From: Mucilaginibacter agri
GTDB lineage: Bacteria; Bacteroidota; Bacteroidia; Sphingobacteriales; Sphingobacteriaceae
Length of the DNA: 64,000 bases
Reading direction: 5' to 3'
NCBI RefSeq assembly: GCF_009928685.1
Contig: NZ_WWEO01000042.1
Coordinates: 372,001-436,000 of the forward strand
Shown here: positions 8,680-17,534 of the stretch, in pieces
Layout of the letters: every line of letters begins with the position of its first letter
Position numbering within the stretch: position 1 is the stretch's first letter
The notes under the pieces: model-generated
The model's input: only the letters and a program-made list of their open reading frames with translations
Databases searched by the model: none
Told to the model about the DNA's origin: nothing
Made by a program: the position numbers and the translations under genes

Positions 8680-10074
8680 ATGAAAAAGATATTAATTCAA
8701 TTAACCGCAGTATTTAGCCTGGGTGTAATGCTAAGTGCCTGCCACAAAGCCGAAGTGGTTAACATTTCGCAGCCGCTTGTTTCTACCGCAAACGGTATTA
8801 AATCAGATACCTTATCCGGAACGGTAAAGGGTACCATGCTTGCCGGCAAAACTTATTACGTTAAAAGCGACGTAACCGTTAACGATGGCGATACGCTGAT
8901 GATGCAAAGCGGCGTGCACCTGATTATTTTAGGCGACGGCGCAACCCCGGCCAGCAGCCCGGAGATTTTTATGCACGGTACTTTTATTAGCTTGGGTACT
9001 AAAGATGCACCTAACTATATCACCGTAAAAAACGCCGCCGACCTGCATACGCAGGCTGCAGCGCAGAACTATACAAACGTGTTTAAAGGCTGGTGGGGCG
9101 GTATAACCTGTACCCCGGCTGCACCAACCCCAAGCAAGCCAAACCCTGCCGGTGGTGATGCCATTATTAAATGGACGCATATTGAGTTTGGCGGTGCCCC
9201 AGCAGGTACTAATGATGATCAGTCGTTCTATGCTTCTGGCGACCCTCGCTATAACATGTACTTTGCCAACATTACTAAAAACCTCATCATCGAAGATTCG
9301 TGGTTCTTTGGTTCTAAAGATGATAACATCCGTGTATCGGGCGGTAAGATCAGCATTATGCGTAACACCTTCGAACTTTGCGGTGGTGTAGGCGGCGAGT
9401 TTTTCAATATGAAGAGCGGTACCGTTGGCGATTTAGCTTACAACATGTGCATTGGCGCAGCTACCAACTCGTTAAAAGCATCGGATGCCGGTACTACCGG
9501 TACGCAGTGTAATGTAAATATGTACAACAACACTATGGTTAATGGTGGCTATCGCCAAACCAAAACCGGCCGTGGTGGCTCTATAGATTATGAGAAAAGT
9601 GCCCGTGGAAGTATGTACAACAACTTGGTTGTTAACTGCCGTTTCGGTCCGCGTATTACCAGCGATGCCGATGTGGTTAATATTAAATACAACAACCAGT
9701 ACCTGTACGGTTATTCGCCTGCTATTGTAGCCCAGTTTTACTCGGTTGATGGTGTGGGTACTAAACAGTCTGGCGATATCATGTCAACAACCCCACAGCA
9801 AAACGATCCGAAGTTTTACGGTTATGATGTAAACCAGTACAACTTTACAGCTAACCCAGGCCCAATTAGTGCCAACCTGCAGCCTTATGCAGTTATTGGC
9901 ATTGGTACCAGCAACTTTAAGCTGCAAACCTCGTCGCCTGCATTGGGTAAAGGGAAAACCGATTTTTCGCCTATGATGGCTGTGAAGACCACAGGCGATT
10001 TTGGTACAACAATTACACTTCCGGGTAAAGATATCGGTGCTTATCAAAACGATGGTACAGGTAACCAACACTAA
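8680..10074 (+). CDS. Lipoprotein with right-handed beta-helix-like body, partner of the TonB receptor
   Basis: 464 residues. Lipoprotein signal with lipobox MLSAC (Cys 21). The body is rich in short Gly/Asn-turned strands with repeated 'N-(I/L)-x-(I/M)-x-(N/D)-(N/T)' rungs (for example KNLIIEDSWFFGSKDDNIRV, then ISIMRNTFELCGG, then MYNNTMVNGG and MYNNLVVNCR), typical of parallel beta-helix proteins such as pectate-lyase-like folds. No catalytic residues could be assigned. It follows the receptor by 11 bases and ends before a strong terminator, so the pair is an operon. A likely job is a surface-exposed binding or processing subunit delivering ligand to the receptor, in place of SusD. I do not recognise a named family. 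Confidence 0.75.
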   Translation: MKKILIQLTAVFSLGVMLSACHKAEVVNISQPLVSTANGIKSDTLSGTVKGTMLAGKTYYVKSDVTVNDGDTLMMQSGVHLIILGDGATPASSPEIFMHGTFISLGTKDAPNYITVKNAADLHTQAAAQNYTNVFKGWWGGITCTPAAPTPSKPNPAGGDAIIKWTHIEFGGAPAGTNDDQSFYASGDPRYNMYFANITKNLIIEDSWFFGSKDDNIRVSGGKISIMRNTFELCGGVGGEFFNMKSGTVGDLAYNMCIGAATNSLKASDAGTTGTQCNVNMYNNTMVNGGYRQTKTGRGGSIDYEKSARGSMYNNLVVNCRFGPRITSDADVVNIKYNNQYLYGYSPAIVAQFYSVDGVGTKQSGDIMSTTPQQNDPKFYGYDVNQYNFTANPGPISANLQPYAVIGIGTSNFKLQTSSPALGKGKTDFSPMMAVKTTGDFGTTITLPGKDIGAYQNDGTGNQH

Positions 10075-10095
10075 TTATCAGTAAAGTTTCATACT

Positions 10096-10133
10096 AAAAC
10101 CCGGGAGTACGTTTAGTGCTCCCGGGTTTTTCA
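10096..10133 (+). terminator. Rho-independent terminator after receptor/lipoprotein operon
   Basis: 12-bp perfect arms (10096-10107 and 10119-10130, core CCCGGGAG/CTCCCGGG) with an 11-base loop. The descending arm ends in a T-run. Confidence 0.9.
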
Positions 10134-10160
10134 TAAACGCTATATTCGTACACCTTTTTT

Positions 10161-11504
10161 ATGACGAAGATATTCAACCTTCTTTTGCTTTGCAGCGCCA
10201 TTAGCACTGCTGCTCTCGCACAAAACTGCCCCGATAATTTTTTGGGTACCAAAACACTTTATCCTACACCGAATGAGAAATATACCCCAGGACCAAAAGG
10301 TTATGAGCCGGTGTTTATAAACTATGTTGGCCGCCATGGGGCAAGGCATTTAACTAAAGAAGTAAAGGTTGCCTATACCTATGGTTTACTGCAAAAGGCA
10401 GACAGCGCCGGGGCTTTGACACCACAAGGCCAGCAACTGAAACAGATGATAACCCGACTGGAAAAGGTGGAAGGTGTGGATACTAAATCTATCTCAGATG
10501 AAGGCCGTACCGAATTGCAGGACATTGGCCGCCGCATGTACGCGCAGCAAAAAACCATATTTGACAAACAGTTAAATCTGAATGTGGGTATTACCAAGGA
10601 AGTACGCACCAAACAAAGTGCCGATGCTTTTTTAAGCGGGCTGAAAGAAGGATTAAAAGCTGAGCCAACTATAGACAGGTATAATGATGATACAAACCTG
10701 CGCTTTTACGATGCATCACCAGCTTATTTTGCTTTTGAAGAAGGTGGCCCCTGGTTGCCGCTAATGGTGTCACTTGAAAAAACAGAACGCATTGCCGAAG
10801 TAAATAAAGCACTTGCTGGTAGAATGTTTACTGCCGATTTTGCGGGTAAACTATCAGCCAGCCAACTGGACAAATTTGCAGGTGATGTTTTCGGGTTTAC
10901 AACGATTGTTTATTCGTTGAAAAATGAGATCAGCAAGGCTGGCTTTACGCCGGATGAATTGAACTTCAAGGCGTTCTTCACTTGCGATGAGCTACAACAC
11001 CTTGGTAAGGTTGACGTTGCCGACGATTTCTTCAAAAAAGGACCTGGCATAAACGCTAACGGCATACAAGTACGCATTGCAGCACCACTGCTGGTAAACT
11101 TTATTAAAACGGCTGATGAGTTTATGGCGGGGGGTAAATATAACGCCCAGCTTCGTTTTGCGCATGCTGAAACCATCGCGCCTTTTGCAGCATTGTTAGG
11201 TATTAGCACTGCTGATAAGCCAACTACAGATATTAAACGAATTAACATAGATTGGAAGCCGGCGCAAGTTGCACCCTTAAGTTCCAATATCCAGTGGATT
11301 TTCTATAAAAAAACAGGCAGCAACAATTACCTGGTTAAAGTACTACTCAACGAAAAAGAAGTACGTATTACGGGTTTAAAAAGCACCACTTATCCATATT
11401 ATCAGTGGAATGATATGAAAGCCTTTTATACCAAAAAGCTGCACGGGTATGGTGTAAATCTTAACGATGACATGCTGAAATACCTGAAAGATTTAAAGCA
11501 ATAG
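10161..11504 (+). CDS. Histidine phosphatase clade 2, MINPP-type phytase/inositol polyphosphate phosphatase
   Basis: 447 residues. Signal peptide ending near TAALAQ (about residue 20). The catalytic RHG motif is in NYVGRHGARHL (about 52-62, nucleophile His). The distal acid motif is HAE in RFAHAETIAPF (about 334-336), the form used by multiple inositol polyphosphate phosphatases (MINPP) rather than the HD of fungal or E. coli AppA phytases. Cysteines are few. It would release phosphate from inositol phosphates in the periplasm or outside the cell. It has its own spacer after the terminator at 10096 but faces the same way as the TonB receptor pair, consistent with a phosphate-scavenging locus. 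The terminator at 11526 follows. Other acid-phosphatase substrates are possible. Confidence 0.85.
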   Translation: MTKIFNLLLLCSAISTAALAQNCPDNFLGTKTLYPTPNEKYTPGPKGYEPVFINYVGRHGARHLTKEVKVAYTYGLLQKADSAGALTPQGQQLKQMITRLEKVEGVDTKSISDEGRTELQDIGRRMYAQQKTIFDKQLNLNVGITKEVRTKQSADAFLSGLKEGLKAEPTIDRYNDDTNLRFYDASPAYFAFEEGGPWLPLMVSLEKTERIAEVNKALAGRMFTADFAGKLSASQLDKFAGDVFGFTTIVYSLKNEISKAGFTPDELNFKAFFTCDELQHLGKVDVADDFFKKGPGINANGIQVRIAAPLLVNFIKTADEFMAGGKYNAQLRFAHAETIAPFAALLGISTADKPTTDIKRINIDWKPAQVAPLSSNIQWIFYKKTGSNNYLVKVLLNEKEVRITGLKSTTYPYYQWNDMKAFYTKKLHGYGVNLNDDMLKYLKDLKQ

Positions 11505-11525
11505 ATTTTGTTCGATATTAATCAC

Positions 11526-11556
11526 AAGCCGTAACACCAACTGTTACGGCTTTTTT
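11526..11556 (+). terminator. Rho-independent terminator after MINPP-type phosphatase
   Basis: 11-bp perfect arms (11526-11536 and 11542-11552, core GCCGTAACA/TGTTACGGC), 5-base loop, T6 run. It lies 21 bases after the stop codon. Confidence 0.92.
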
Positions 11557-11727
11557 GTTGGCTTTTGGTAATTTTAAGGTAGAGAGCAATTAATTTCGGC
11601 TGTAGTAACTAACTTGCGGCGCAGACGATGATCTTTGTTATTACAAAGCGGTATTGCCCAAACAAAACCGGTATCGTAGCATTATATCAGTGAAATCATA
11701 TTACAATCTGTGTAATCGAATAATAAG

Positions 11728-13824
11728 ATGATCAAAACCGTTTTTATTGCCAGTACAGAACCTCACGCCGGAAAATCAATTGTATCCATTGGTCTTGTAA
11801 ATACGCTCCTGGGCAAAGCGCAAAAAATTGGATACTTTAAACCCATCATCAGCCAGAGCCAGTTTGAGCAAAAAGAAAATCATATAGATTCTATTGTAAG
11901 TTACTTCGATTTGCCTACTACCTACGAAGATACCTACGCCTTTACCTGGCAAGACGCTATGCGCCAGATGGAAACGGAAAGCCAGGGCGAAATGATAGAT
12001 ACCATTATCCGCAAGTTTAAATATCTCGAAAATAAGTATGATTTTACCGTAGTTGAAGGTACCGACTATATGGGCGAAGGTGTTGCGTTTGAGTTTGAGA
12101 TAAACATTCAAATTGCCAAAAACCTGCGTGCCCCAGCCATATTGGTTGTTTCGGGCGAGGACAAAAGCACGGCCCAGGTGGTGAATGGCGCTTTAACCGC
12201 CATCCATAATTTCGAGGCACGCGAGGTGCAGGTTTTAGCACTGATAGCCAATAAGATAAACCCAGACAGTGCGAGGGATGTAGAAGAGTTGCTTCGTCAG
12301 CAATTGCCCGCTGAGATATTACTTGCTGTTATCCCCGCCGAGAAGGGTTTGCAAAGCCCTACCATGAAAGAGATCAACCAGAAGTTGAATGGTAAATTGC
12401 TTTTTGGCGAAAACTACCTCAGCAACCAGGCCGATAATTTTGTTACCGGCGCTATGCAGGTACCTAACTTTTTGGGCTACCTGAAAGAGAACGTGGTTAT
12501 CATTACCCCGGGCGACCGCGGCGATATCATCATTAGCGCATTGCAAGCTAATTCATCAACAAGTTACCCTAAAGTATCGGGCATTATCCTTACGGCAGGT
12601 ATGGAGCCGGAAGAACCGATCATCAGATTGATTAACGGTTTGCAGAATGTGGTGCCAATTATCGCCGTTGAATCTGGTACGTTCCAAACCAGTAACGAGG
12701 TTGGTGCTATCCGTTCAAAAATTACACCCGACAATACCAAGAAGATCCAATTGGCTATAGATACCTTTAACCGCTGCGTAAATATTGGCGAACTGGACAA
12801 ACGACTGGTTACCTTTAAGCCATCTGGAATTACGCCTCGGATGTTCCAGTACCAATTGACCGAATGGGCCAAAAGTTCTAAAAAGCATATTGTACTACCC
12901 GAAGGTAACGACGAGCGCATTTTGAAGGCTGCAGCCCGCCTGATGAACCAGGGTATTGTAAACCTCACCATACTGGGCGATATTACCGAAATAACCGGAA
13001 TTGTTAATCGCTTGAATATTGACCTCGACCTGAGCACTGTGCGTATTATCAACCCGGCTTCAGACGAGTATTACGACGATTATGTGAACACCCTTTACGA
13101 GTTGCGGAAAAATAAGAATGTAAACCTCGAAATGGCCCGCGATTTAATGACCGACGTATCTTACTTCGGCACCATGATGGTTTATAAAGGCCATGCCGAT
13201 GGTATGGTTTCGGGTGCGGTACATACCACCTTGCACACCATCAGGCCGGCATTGCAGTTCATCAAAACCAAACCGGGTATTTCGGTGGTGTCATCGATAT
13301 TCTTTATGTGTTTGCCAGATCGTGTTTCGGTATTTGGTGACTGTGCGGTTAACCCTAACCCGACAGCCGAGCAACTTGCCGAGATCGCCATTTCGTCTGC
13401 AGAAAGCAGTCAGCGTTTTGGTATTGAGCCACGGGTGGCTATGCTTTCTTATTCATCGGGTACCTCGGGCGAGGGTGAGGATGTGGAAAAGGTCCGTCGC
13501 GCTACCGAGATCGTTAAGAGCAAACGTCCGGACCTTAAAGTAGAAGGCCCTATACAGTATGACGCTGCGGTAGACCCAGTTGTAGGTAGCAACAAACTAC
13601 CCGGATCTGAAGTTGCCGGCCAGGCGAGTGTATTGATCTTCCCGGACCTGAATACCGGTAACAACACTTACAAAGCCGTACAACGCGAAACCGGCGCACT
13701 GGCCATTGGCCCCATGTTGCAAGGTTTAAATAAACCGGTAAACGACCTGAGTCGTGGTTGCACGGTCGATGATATTTTTAACACGGTAATTATTACCGCC
13801 ATACAATGCCAGGACAATCAGTAA
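11728..13824 (+). CDS. pta: Phosphate acetyltransferase, long form with N-terminal P-loop and DRTGG domains
   Basis: 698 residues, the length of the E. coli-type long Pta. N-terminal AAA/P-loop-like region (about 1-200) with STEPHAGKS near residue 10, a DRTGG-type middle domain (about 215-330), then the catalytic PTA_PTB domain (about 370-695) with HIVLPEGNDERILKAA, SSIFFMCLPDRVSVFGDCA and the GSEVAGQASVLIFPDLNTGN block. It interconverts acetyl-CoA + Pi and acetyl phosphate + CoA in the cytosol. It is directly followed (20 bases) by ackA, so the pair forms the standard acetate/ATP overflow pathway. The upstream spacer has an inverted repeat CTTTGT-TATT-ACAAAG (11633-11648) that may be part of its promoter region. 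Confidence 0.97.
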   Translation: MIKTVFIASTEPHAGKSIVSIGLVNTLLGKAQKIGYFKPIISQSQFEQKENHIDSIVSYFDLPTTYEDTYAFTWQDAMRQMETESQGEMIDTIIRKFKYLENKYDFTVVEGTDYMGEGVAFEFEINIQIAKNLRAPAILVVSGEDKSTAQVVNGALTAIHNFEAREVQVLALIANKINPDSARDVEELLRQQLPAEILLAVIPAEKGLQSPTMKEINQKLNGKLLFGENYLSNQADNFVTGAMQVPNFLGYLKENVVIITPGDRGDIIISALQANSSTSYPKVSGIILTAGMEPEEPIIRLINGLQNVVPIIAVESGTFQTSNEVGAIRSKITPDNTKKIQLAIDTFNRCVNIGELDKRLVTFKPSGITPRMFQYQLTEWAKSSKKHIVLPEGNDERILKAAARLMNQGIVNLTILGDITEITGIVNRLNIDLDLSTVRIINPASDEYYDDYVNTLYELRKNKNVNLEMARDLMTDVSYFGTMMVYKGHADGMVSGAVHTTLHTIRPALQFIKTKPGISVVSSIFFMCLPDRVSVFGDCAVNPNPTAEQLAEIAISSAESSQRFGIEPRVAMLSYSSGTSGEGEDVEKVRRATEIVKSKRPDLKVEGPIQYDAAVDPVVGSNKLPGSEVAGQASVLIFPDLNTGNNTYKAVQRETGALAIGPMLQGLNKPVNDLSRGCTVDDIFNTVIITAIQCQDNQ

Positions 13825-13844
13825 ACCTTTAAAACGCAATTGAA

Positions 13845-15035
13845 GTGAATATTTTTGTAATTAACTCAGGCAGTAGCTCTATCAAATATCAGTTATTTAA
13901 AATGCCGTCAACCAGCCCTATTTGTGTTGGTTTGGTTGAACGTGTAGGTTATGGCGATGCCAGTATTACCCATAAAACCTACATCGACGGCGAGGAAAAA
14001 TCAATAACTCAAACTATGCCTATCCCAGACTATGAGACAGGGCTGAATGAGGTAAACCACCTGCTTACCGAAACCGGCGTGGTTAAAGATGCTTCGGAAA
14101 TAACTGCGGTAGGCCACCGCGTGGTACATGGCGGCGAGCGGTTTACAGAACTAACTGAAATTACACCAGATGTAAAAGAAGAGCTTCAGCAAACCTTTCA
14201 ATTAGCGCCGTTGCACAACCCGTCGGCCTATAAAGGGATTGAGGTGGCCGAAACTATCTTTACCAATGCTAAGCAATTAGCGGTATTTGATACAGCTTTC
14301 CACCAAACGCGCCCAGCTAAAGCTTACCGTTTTGCGCTGCCTACTACTTATTACACCGAGCAGCATATTAGGGGATATGGTTTCCATGGCACCAGCCACA
14401 AATATGTATCGGAGCAGGCGGTTGCTTATTTAAACAAGCCCGATGCTAAGCTGATCTCTATTCACTTAGGTAACGGTTGTAGCATGGCCGCCATTCAAAA
14501 TGGTCAGTCTTTGGATACCAGTATGGGCTTCGGTCCGCTGAGTGGTTTGATTATGGGTACCCGTACGGGCGACATCGACCCAACTGTTATATTTTACCTG
14601 GTTAACGAATTGGGTTATACCATAGATCAGGTTAGCGATTTGGTGAATAAACAAAGCGGTATGCTTGGTCTTACAGGCTTAAGCGACATGCGCGACATCA
14701 CCAAAGCGATTGAAAACGGTGATGAGAATGCCAAACTAGCTTATGATATGTACGCCTACCGCATTAAAAAATTTATTGGCTCTTATGCGGCCGTGCTTAA
14801 CGGTTTAGATGCCATTATTTTTACAGCTGGTGTTGGCGAAAACGACGCCCAGGTACGCCAGCTTACCTGCGACGACATGCAGTATCTAGGCATCTATATC
14901 GACCGCGACAAAAACTACACCCGTCAACCAGGCATCCGCGAAATTAATATTCCGAATTCGCCGGTGAAAATATTAGTAGTTCCAACGAATGAGGAACTGG
15001 AAATTGCCAACCAATGTTATGAGCGGTTGAAGTAA
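13845..15035 (+). CDS. ackA: Acetate kinase
   Basis: 396 residues, full length. ASKHA-fold motifs: N-terminal phosphate loop NSGSSSIKYQLF (7-18), GHRVVHGGE (about 89-97), substrate loop HNPSAYKGI, FHGTSHKYVS, adenosine-binding HLGNGCSMAAI and GFGPLSGLIMGTRTGDIDP, and C-terminal FTAGVGEND. It transfers phosphate from acetyl phosphate to ADP. The start is GTG at 13845, 20 bases after the pta stop. The next in-frame ATG would remove the first phosphate loop, so GTG is required. The product partners Pta. A dispersed hairpin repeat follows 15 bases after the stop and may act as the 3' end. Confidence 0.97.
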   Translation: MNIFVINSGSSSIKYQLFKMPSTSPICVGLVERVGYGDASITHKTYIDGEEKSITQTMPIPDYETGLNEVNHLLTETGVVKDASEITAVGHRVVHGGERFTELTEITPDVKEELQQTFQLAPLHNPSAYKGIEVAETIFTNAKQLAVFDTAFHQTRPAKAYRFALPTTYYTEQHIRGYGFHGTSHKYVSEQAVAYLNKPDAKLISIHLGNGCSMAAIQNGQSLDTSMGFGPLSGLIMGTRTGDIDPTVIFYLVNELGYTIDQVSDLVNKQSGMLGLTGLSDMRDITKAIENGDENAKLAYDMYAYRIKKFIGSYAAVLNGLDAIIFTAGVGENDAQVRQLTCDDMQYLGIYIDRDKNYTRQPGIREINIPNSPVKILVVPTNEELEIANQCYERLK

Positions 15036-15050
15036 GGTTGAAAAAACAAG

Positions 15051-15148
15051 AATATGTCATTGCGAGGAACGAAGCAACCTCGTAGCTATGCAGATCGAAT
15101 AACTATGTACACTACGAGGTTGCCGCGCTACGCTCGCAATGACATATT
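15051..15148. repeat. REP/MITE-like dispersed inverted repeat (GTCATTGCGAG family)
   Basis: Outer arms 15051-15066 and 15133-15148 are a perfect 16-bp inverted repeat, and inner arms CAACCTCGTAG/CTACGAGGTTG continue the stem. The motif GTCATTGCGAGGAACGAAGC followed by a mirror copy is a palindromic repeat I recognise from many bacterial genomes, including Sphingobacteria. It has no coding content. It sits between ackA and the next gene and covers the first codons that a longer start for that gene would need. Confidence 0.8.
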
Positions 15149-15207
15149 TTAGATATTCTCCATGCAACCATAACATCATAAAAGTCGTCTATGATAAAAA
15201 CATACCT

Positions 15208-16113
15208 ATGACCATGCAACTTAAAACCATCCTTTTCTCCGCACTACTACTTTGCATTTGCAGCTACACCTTTGCACAGAGCGATTTTTCTAACTCACCA
15301 GATAGTGCCAAATTTATTGCTACAGACATTGATAATTTCTGGAAAGCCTTTGATCAGTTTAAAAAGGACACTACTCAAAATCCGTTTGGCCCGGGTTACA
15401 TTGCCATTGGCAGCAAAGGCATAAGCGGCTTTACACCCGATCGGATTCAAAATGCCGACCACCTTTTTAAGATGGTAAAGAAGCGGCAGAACGATTATGC
15501 TAAAGTGCGGGAGAGCACGCTGAAAATAAAGTTGAAAGAAAAGCAATGCCGCAGCACGTTTTATGCCTTGAAGTATTTGTATCCCGAAGCTAAGTTTCCC
15601 CCTGTTTATTTTGTTATTGGCGCTTACAATTCGGGCGGCACATCTGGTAAAGAGGGGTTGTTTATCGGGGCTGAAATGCAAACCAATGTCGATAATATAC
15701 CATATATCGTAGCGCATGAGCTTATTCACTTTCAACAGACTTTTCCCGAAAGCGGAAGCCCGGCATTATTGCAGCAAAGTATAATAGAAGGAAGCGCAGA
15801 CTTTTTGGGCGAAATGATATCTGGTACCCGCGGAGATGACGAAGCCAATAATTACGGCGACGCTCATGCCGATGCACTTTGCCGTGAATTTGTTTCAAAA
15901 ATGAATGGTACCGATTACCAGGATTGGCTTTACGGAACTTCTAAAAAAGACGATCGCCCGAATGATCTTGGTTACTGGATAGGCTATAAGATAACCGCAG
16001 CCTATTACGCCAAAGCGAAAGATAAAAAACAAGCCATACACGATATTCTCAATATTAAAGACTATCCGGAGTTTTTAAAGAAAAGCGGGTATTTGGATAA
16101 GTATTTGAAGTAG
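15208..16113 (+). CDS. Secreted HExxH putative zinc protease (GldB/DUF2268-like)
   Basis: About 301 residues from the ATG at 15208. A start at 15139 is also open but lies inside the dispersed repeat, and the signal peptide (MTMQLKTILFSALLLCICSY, cleavage near FAQ) begins at 15208. Zinc motif AHELIHFQQ (HExxH about residues 170-174), followed about 25 residues later by EGSADFLGE, a plausible third ligand. This spacing fits DUF2268/GldB-like predicted metalloproteases, which in Bacteroidota are often envelope proteins. Substrate and function are unknown. It stands alone, flanked by two dispersed inverted repeats, so it is probably expressed independently. Confidence 0.7.
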   Translation: MTMQLKTILFSALLLCICSYTFAQSDFSNSPDSAKFIATDIDNFWKAFDQFKKDTTQNPFGPGYIAIGSKGISGFTPDRIQNADHLFKMVKKRQNDYAKVRESTLKIKLKEKQCRSTFYALKYLYPEAKFPPVYFVIGAYNSGGTSGKEGLFIGAEMQTNVDNIPYIVAHELIHFQQTFPESGSPALLQQSIIEGSADFLGEMISGTRGDDEANNYGDAHADALCREFVSKMNGTDYQDWLYGTSKKDDRPNDLGYWIGYKITAAYYAKAKDKKQAIHDILNIKDYPEFLKKSGYLDKYLK

Positions 16114-16162
16114 ATATTCTTAGATATCTGCCTTGATTTTTAGTGAACAATTAATTAGCTCC

Positions 16163-16261
16163 CGTCGTCCCGAACTTGTTTCGAGAACCCACGTGTTAAG
16201 TAGAACAACAGTCCGGGTATAGACTTTTCCCGTGGGATCCTGAAACAAGTTCAGGATAACG
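16163..16261. repeat. Dispersed imperfect inverted repeat (CCTGAACTTGTTTCAGGAT family)
   Basis: 31-base arms 16163-16193 and 16231-16261 are complementary with a few mismatches around GAACTTGTTTC/GAAACAAGTTC. This is a palindromic intergenic repeat that I recognise as common in Bacteroidota. It lies between the convergent ends of the zinc-protease and threonine synthase genes and could serve as a shared hairpin terminator. Confidence 0.75.
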
Positions 16262-16276
16262 TATCGCAGATTGATC

Positions 16277-17470
16277 TTAAATATCAATATTCTCCAGATA
16301 CTTATACCCACTACCTGTATTGATCATCAAAACCTGTTCGCCATTTTTTATCCATTGCGAAGCTTTTAGTTTCTTGAAGGCCTGCCAAAGGGCTGCACCT
16401 TCCGGCGCAATGAGCATGCCTTCGTAGCGGGCAATCTCTTTGAGCGAATGGCTCATTTCAGTGTCGCTGATGGTGAGGGCGGCACCTTTGCTTTCGCGCA
16501 GTACGTTTAAGATCTGTTTATCGGCATAAGGTTTTGGAACGCGTAGTCCGTTAGCAATGGTAAAGCCGCCATCCGCAAAATCAGATACTTGCTTACCTGC
16601 ATTAAACGCCGCTACGATACCATTACAGCTTTCAGATTGTACAGCCACCATGCGGGGGCGTTTACTACCTATCCAACCCATTTGTTCCATTTCGTCAAAA
16701 GCTTTCCAGATGCCGATAAGCCCGGTGCCGCCGCCGGTGGGGTAGAGGATGACGTCGGGTAATTGCCAGTTAAACTGTTCCGCAATTTCGTAGCCCATTG
16801 TTTTTTTACCTTCCAGGCGATAGGGCTCCTTGAGGGTTGACACCTGAAACCAATTGTTAAGCAACGCATGCTCGTTAATCAGTTTACCGCAATCGCTGAT
16901 GTTGCCATCTACTTCTAAAAGTTGGGCACCATAAAGGCGACATTCGTCTTTAAAAACCTGCGGCGTTTGTTTTGGCATGTATACTATAGCCTTAATGTCG
17001 GCACGTGCGGCATAGGCGGCTAATGCGCCACCTGCATTACCGGCTGTGGGCGTAGCAATAGCTTCTATACCCAGTTCTTTGGCTTTAGAAACCGCGGCGC
17101 TAATGCCCCTCGCTTTAAACGAGCCTGTCGGGTTGCCCGCTTCGTCTTTCCATAATACCTCATTATCCCCGGCAAATTTATTGAGGTTTTGTAAGGGAAT
17201 AATGGGCGTAAAGCCTTCGCCGAGCGTTACAATGTTTTTATCATCCGTAACGGGTAAAAACTCCTTATAACGCCACATAGTAGCTGGGCGGCCTTGTAAA
17301 ACAGATTTGTTTATGCCAGTAGTTAAATTGTATTGCGCGAACAACGTAGAGCGACAGGCCGGGTTAATACAAACGGTATTGATAACCGCAGCATTATGCA
17401 GCGTACCACATTCGGGGCATTTAAGGTTTGTAATCAGCGAATCTGTTTCCAGGGCAATAGGGGTATTCAT
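16277..17470 (-). CDS. thrC: Threonine synthase (PLP fold-type II) with N-terminal zinc ribbon
   Basis: 397 residues. The N-terminal ribbon is CPEC (about 19-22) with two more Cys (about 34, 39). Next comes the PLP-binding lysine in AGNPTGSFKARGIS (about 112-125), then ATPTAGNAGGALAAYAARA and the phosphate-binding PTGGGTGLIGIWKAF (about 243). It is the compact threonine synthase type that converts O-phosphohomoserine to threonine. The zinc ribbon is seen in archaeal-type and many Bacteroidota members. Other fold-type II enzymes (cysteate synthase, diaminopropionate-type) are less likely given the SFKxR motif. The M28 peptidase gene ends 64 bases upstream on the same strand, with no functional link evident. 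Confidence 0.88.
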   Translation of the reverse strand: MNTPIALETDSLITNLKCPECGTLHNAAVINTVCINPACRSTLFAQYNLTTGINKSVLQGRPATMWRYKEFLPVTDDKNIVTLGEGFTPIIPLQNLNKFAGDNEVLWKDEAGNPTGSFKARGISAAVSKAKELGIEAIATPTAGNAGGALAAYAARADIKAIVYMPKQTPQVFKDECRLYGAQLLEVDGNISDCGKLINEHALLNNWFQVSTLKEPYRLEGKKTMGYEIAEQFNWQLPDVILYPTGGGTGLIGIWKAFDEMEQMGWIGSKRPRMVAVQSESCNGIVAAFNAGKQVSDFADGGFTIANGLRVPKPYADKQILNVLRESKGAALTISDTEMSHSLKEIARYEGMLIAPEGAALWQAFKKLKASQWIKNGEQVLMINTGSGYKYLENIDI

Positions 17471-17534
17471 CGGGTTAAATAGCTGTTGTATTTTATTAAC
17501 GCTTAAAAAATGCAGGCGGTTGTTTTAATTCAAA

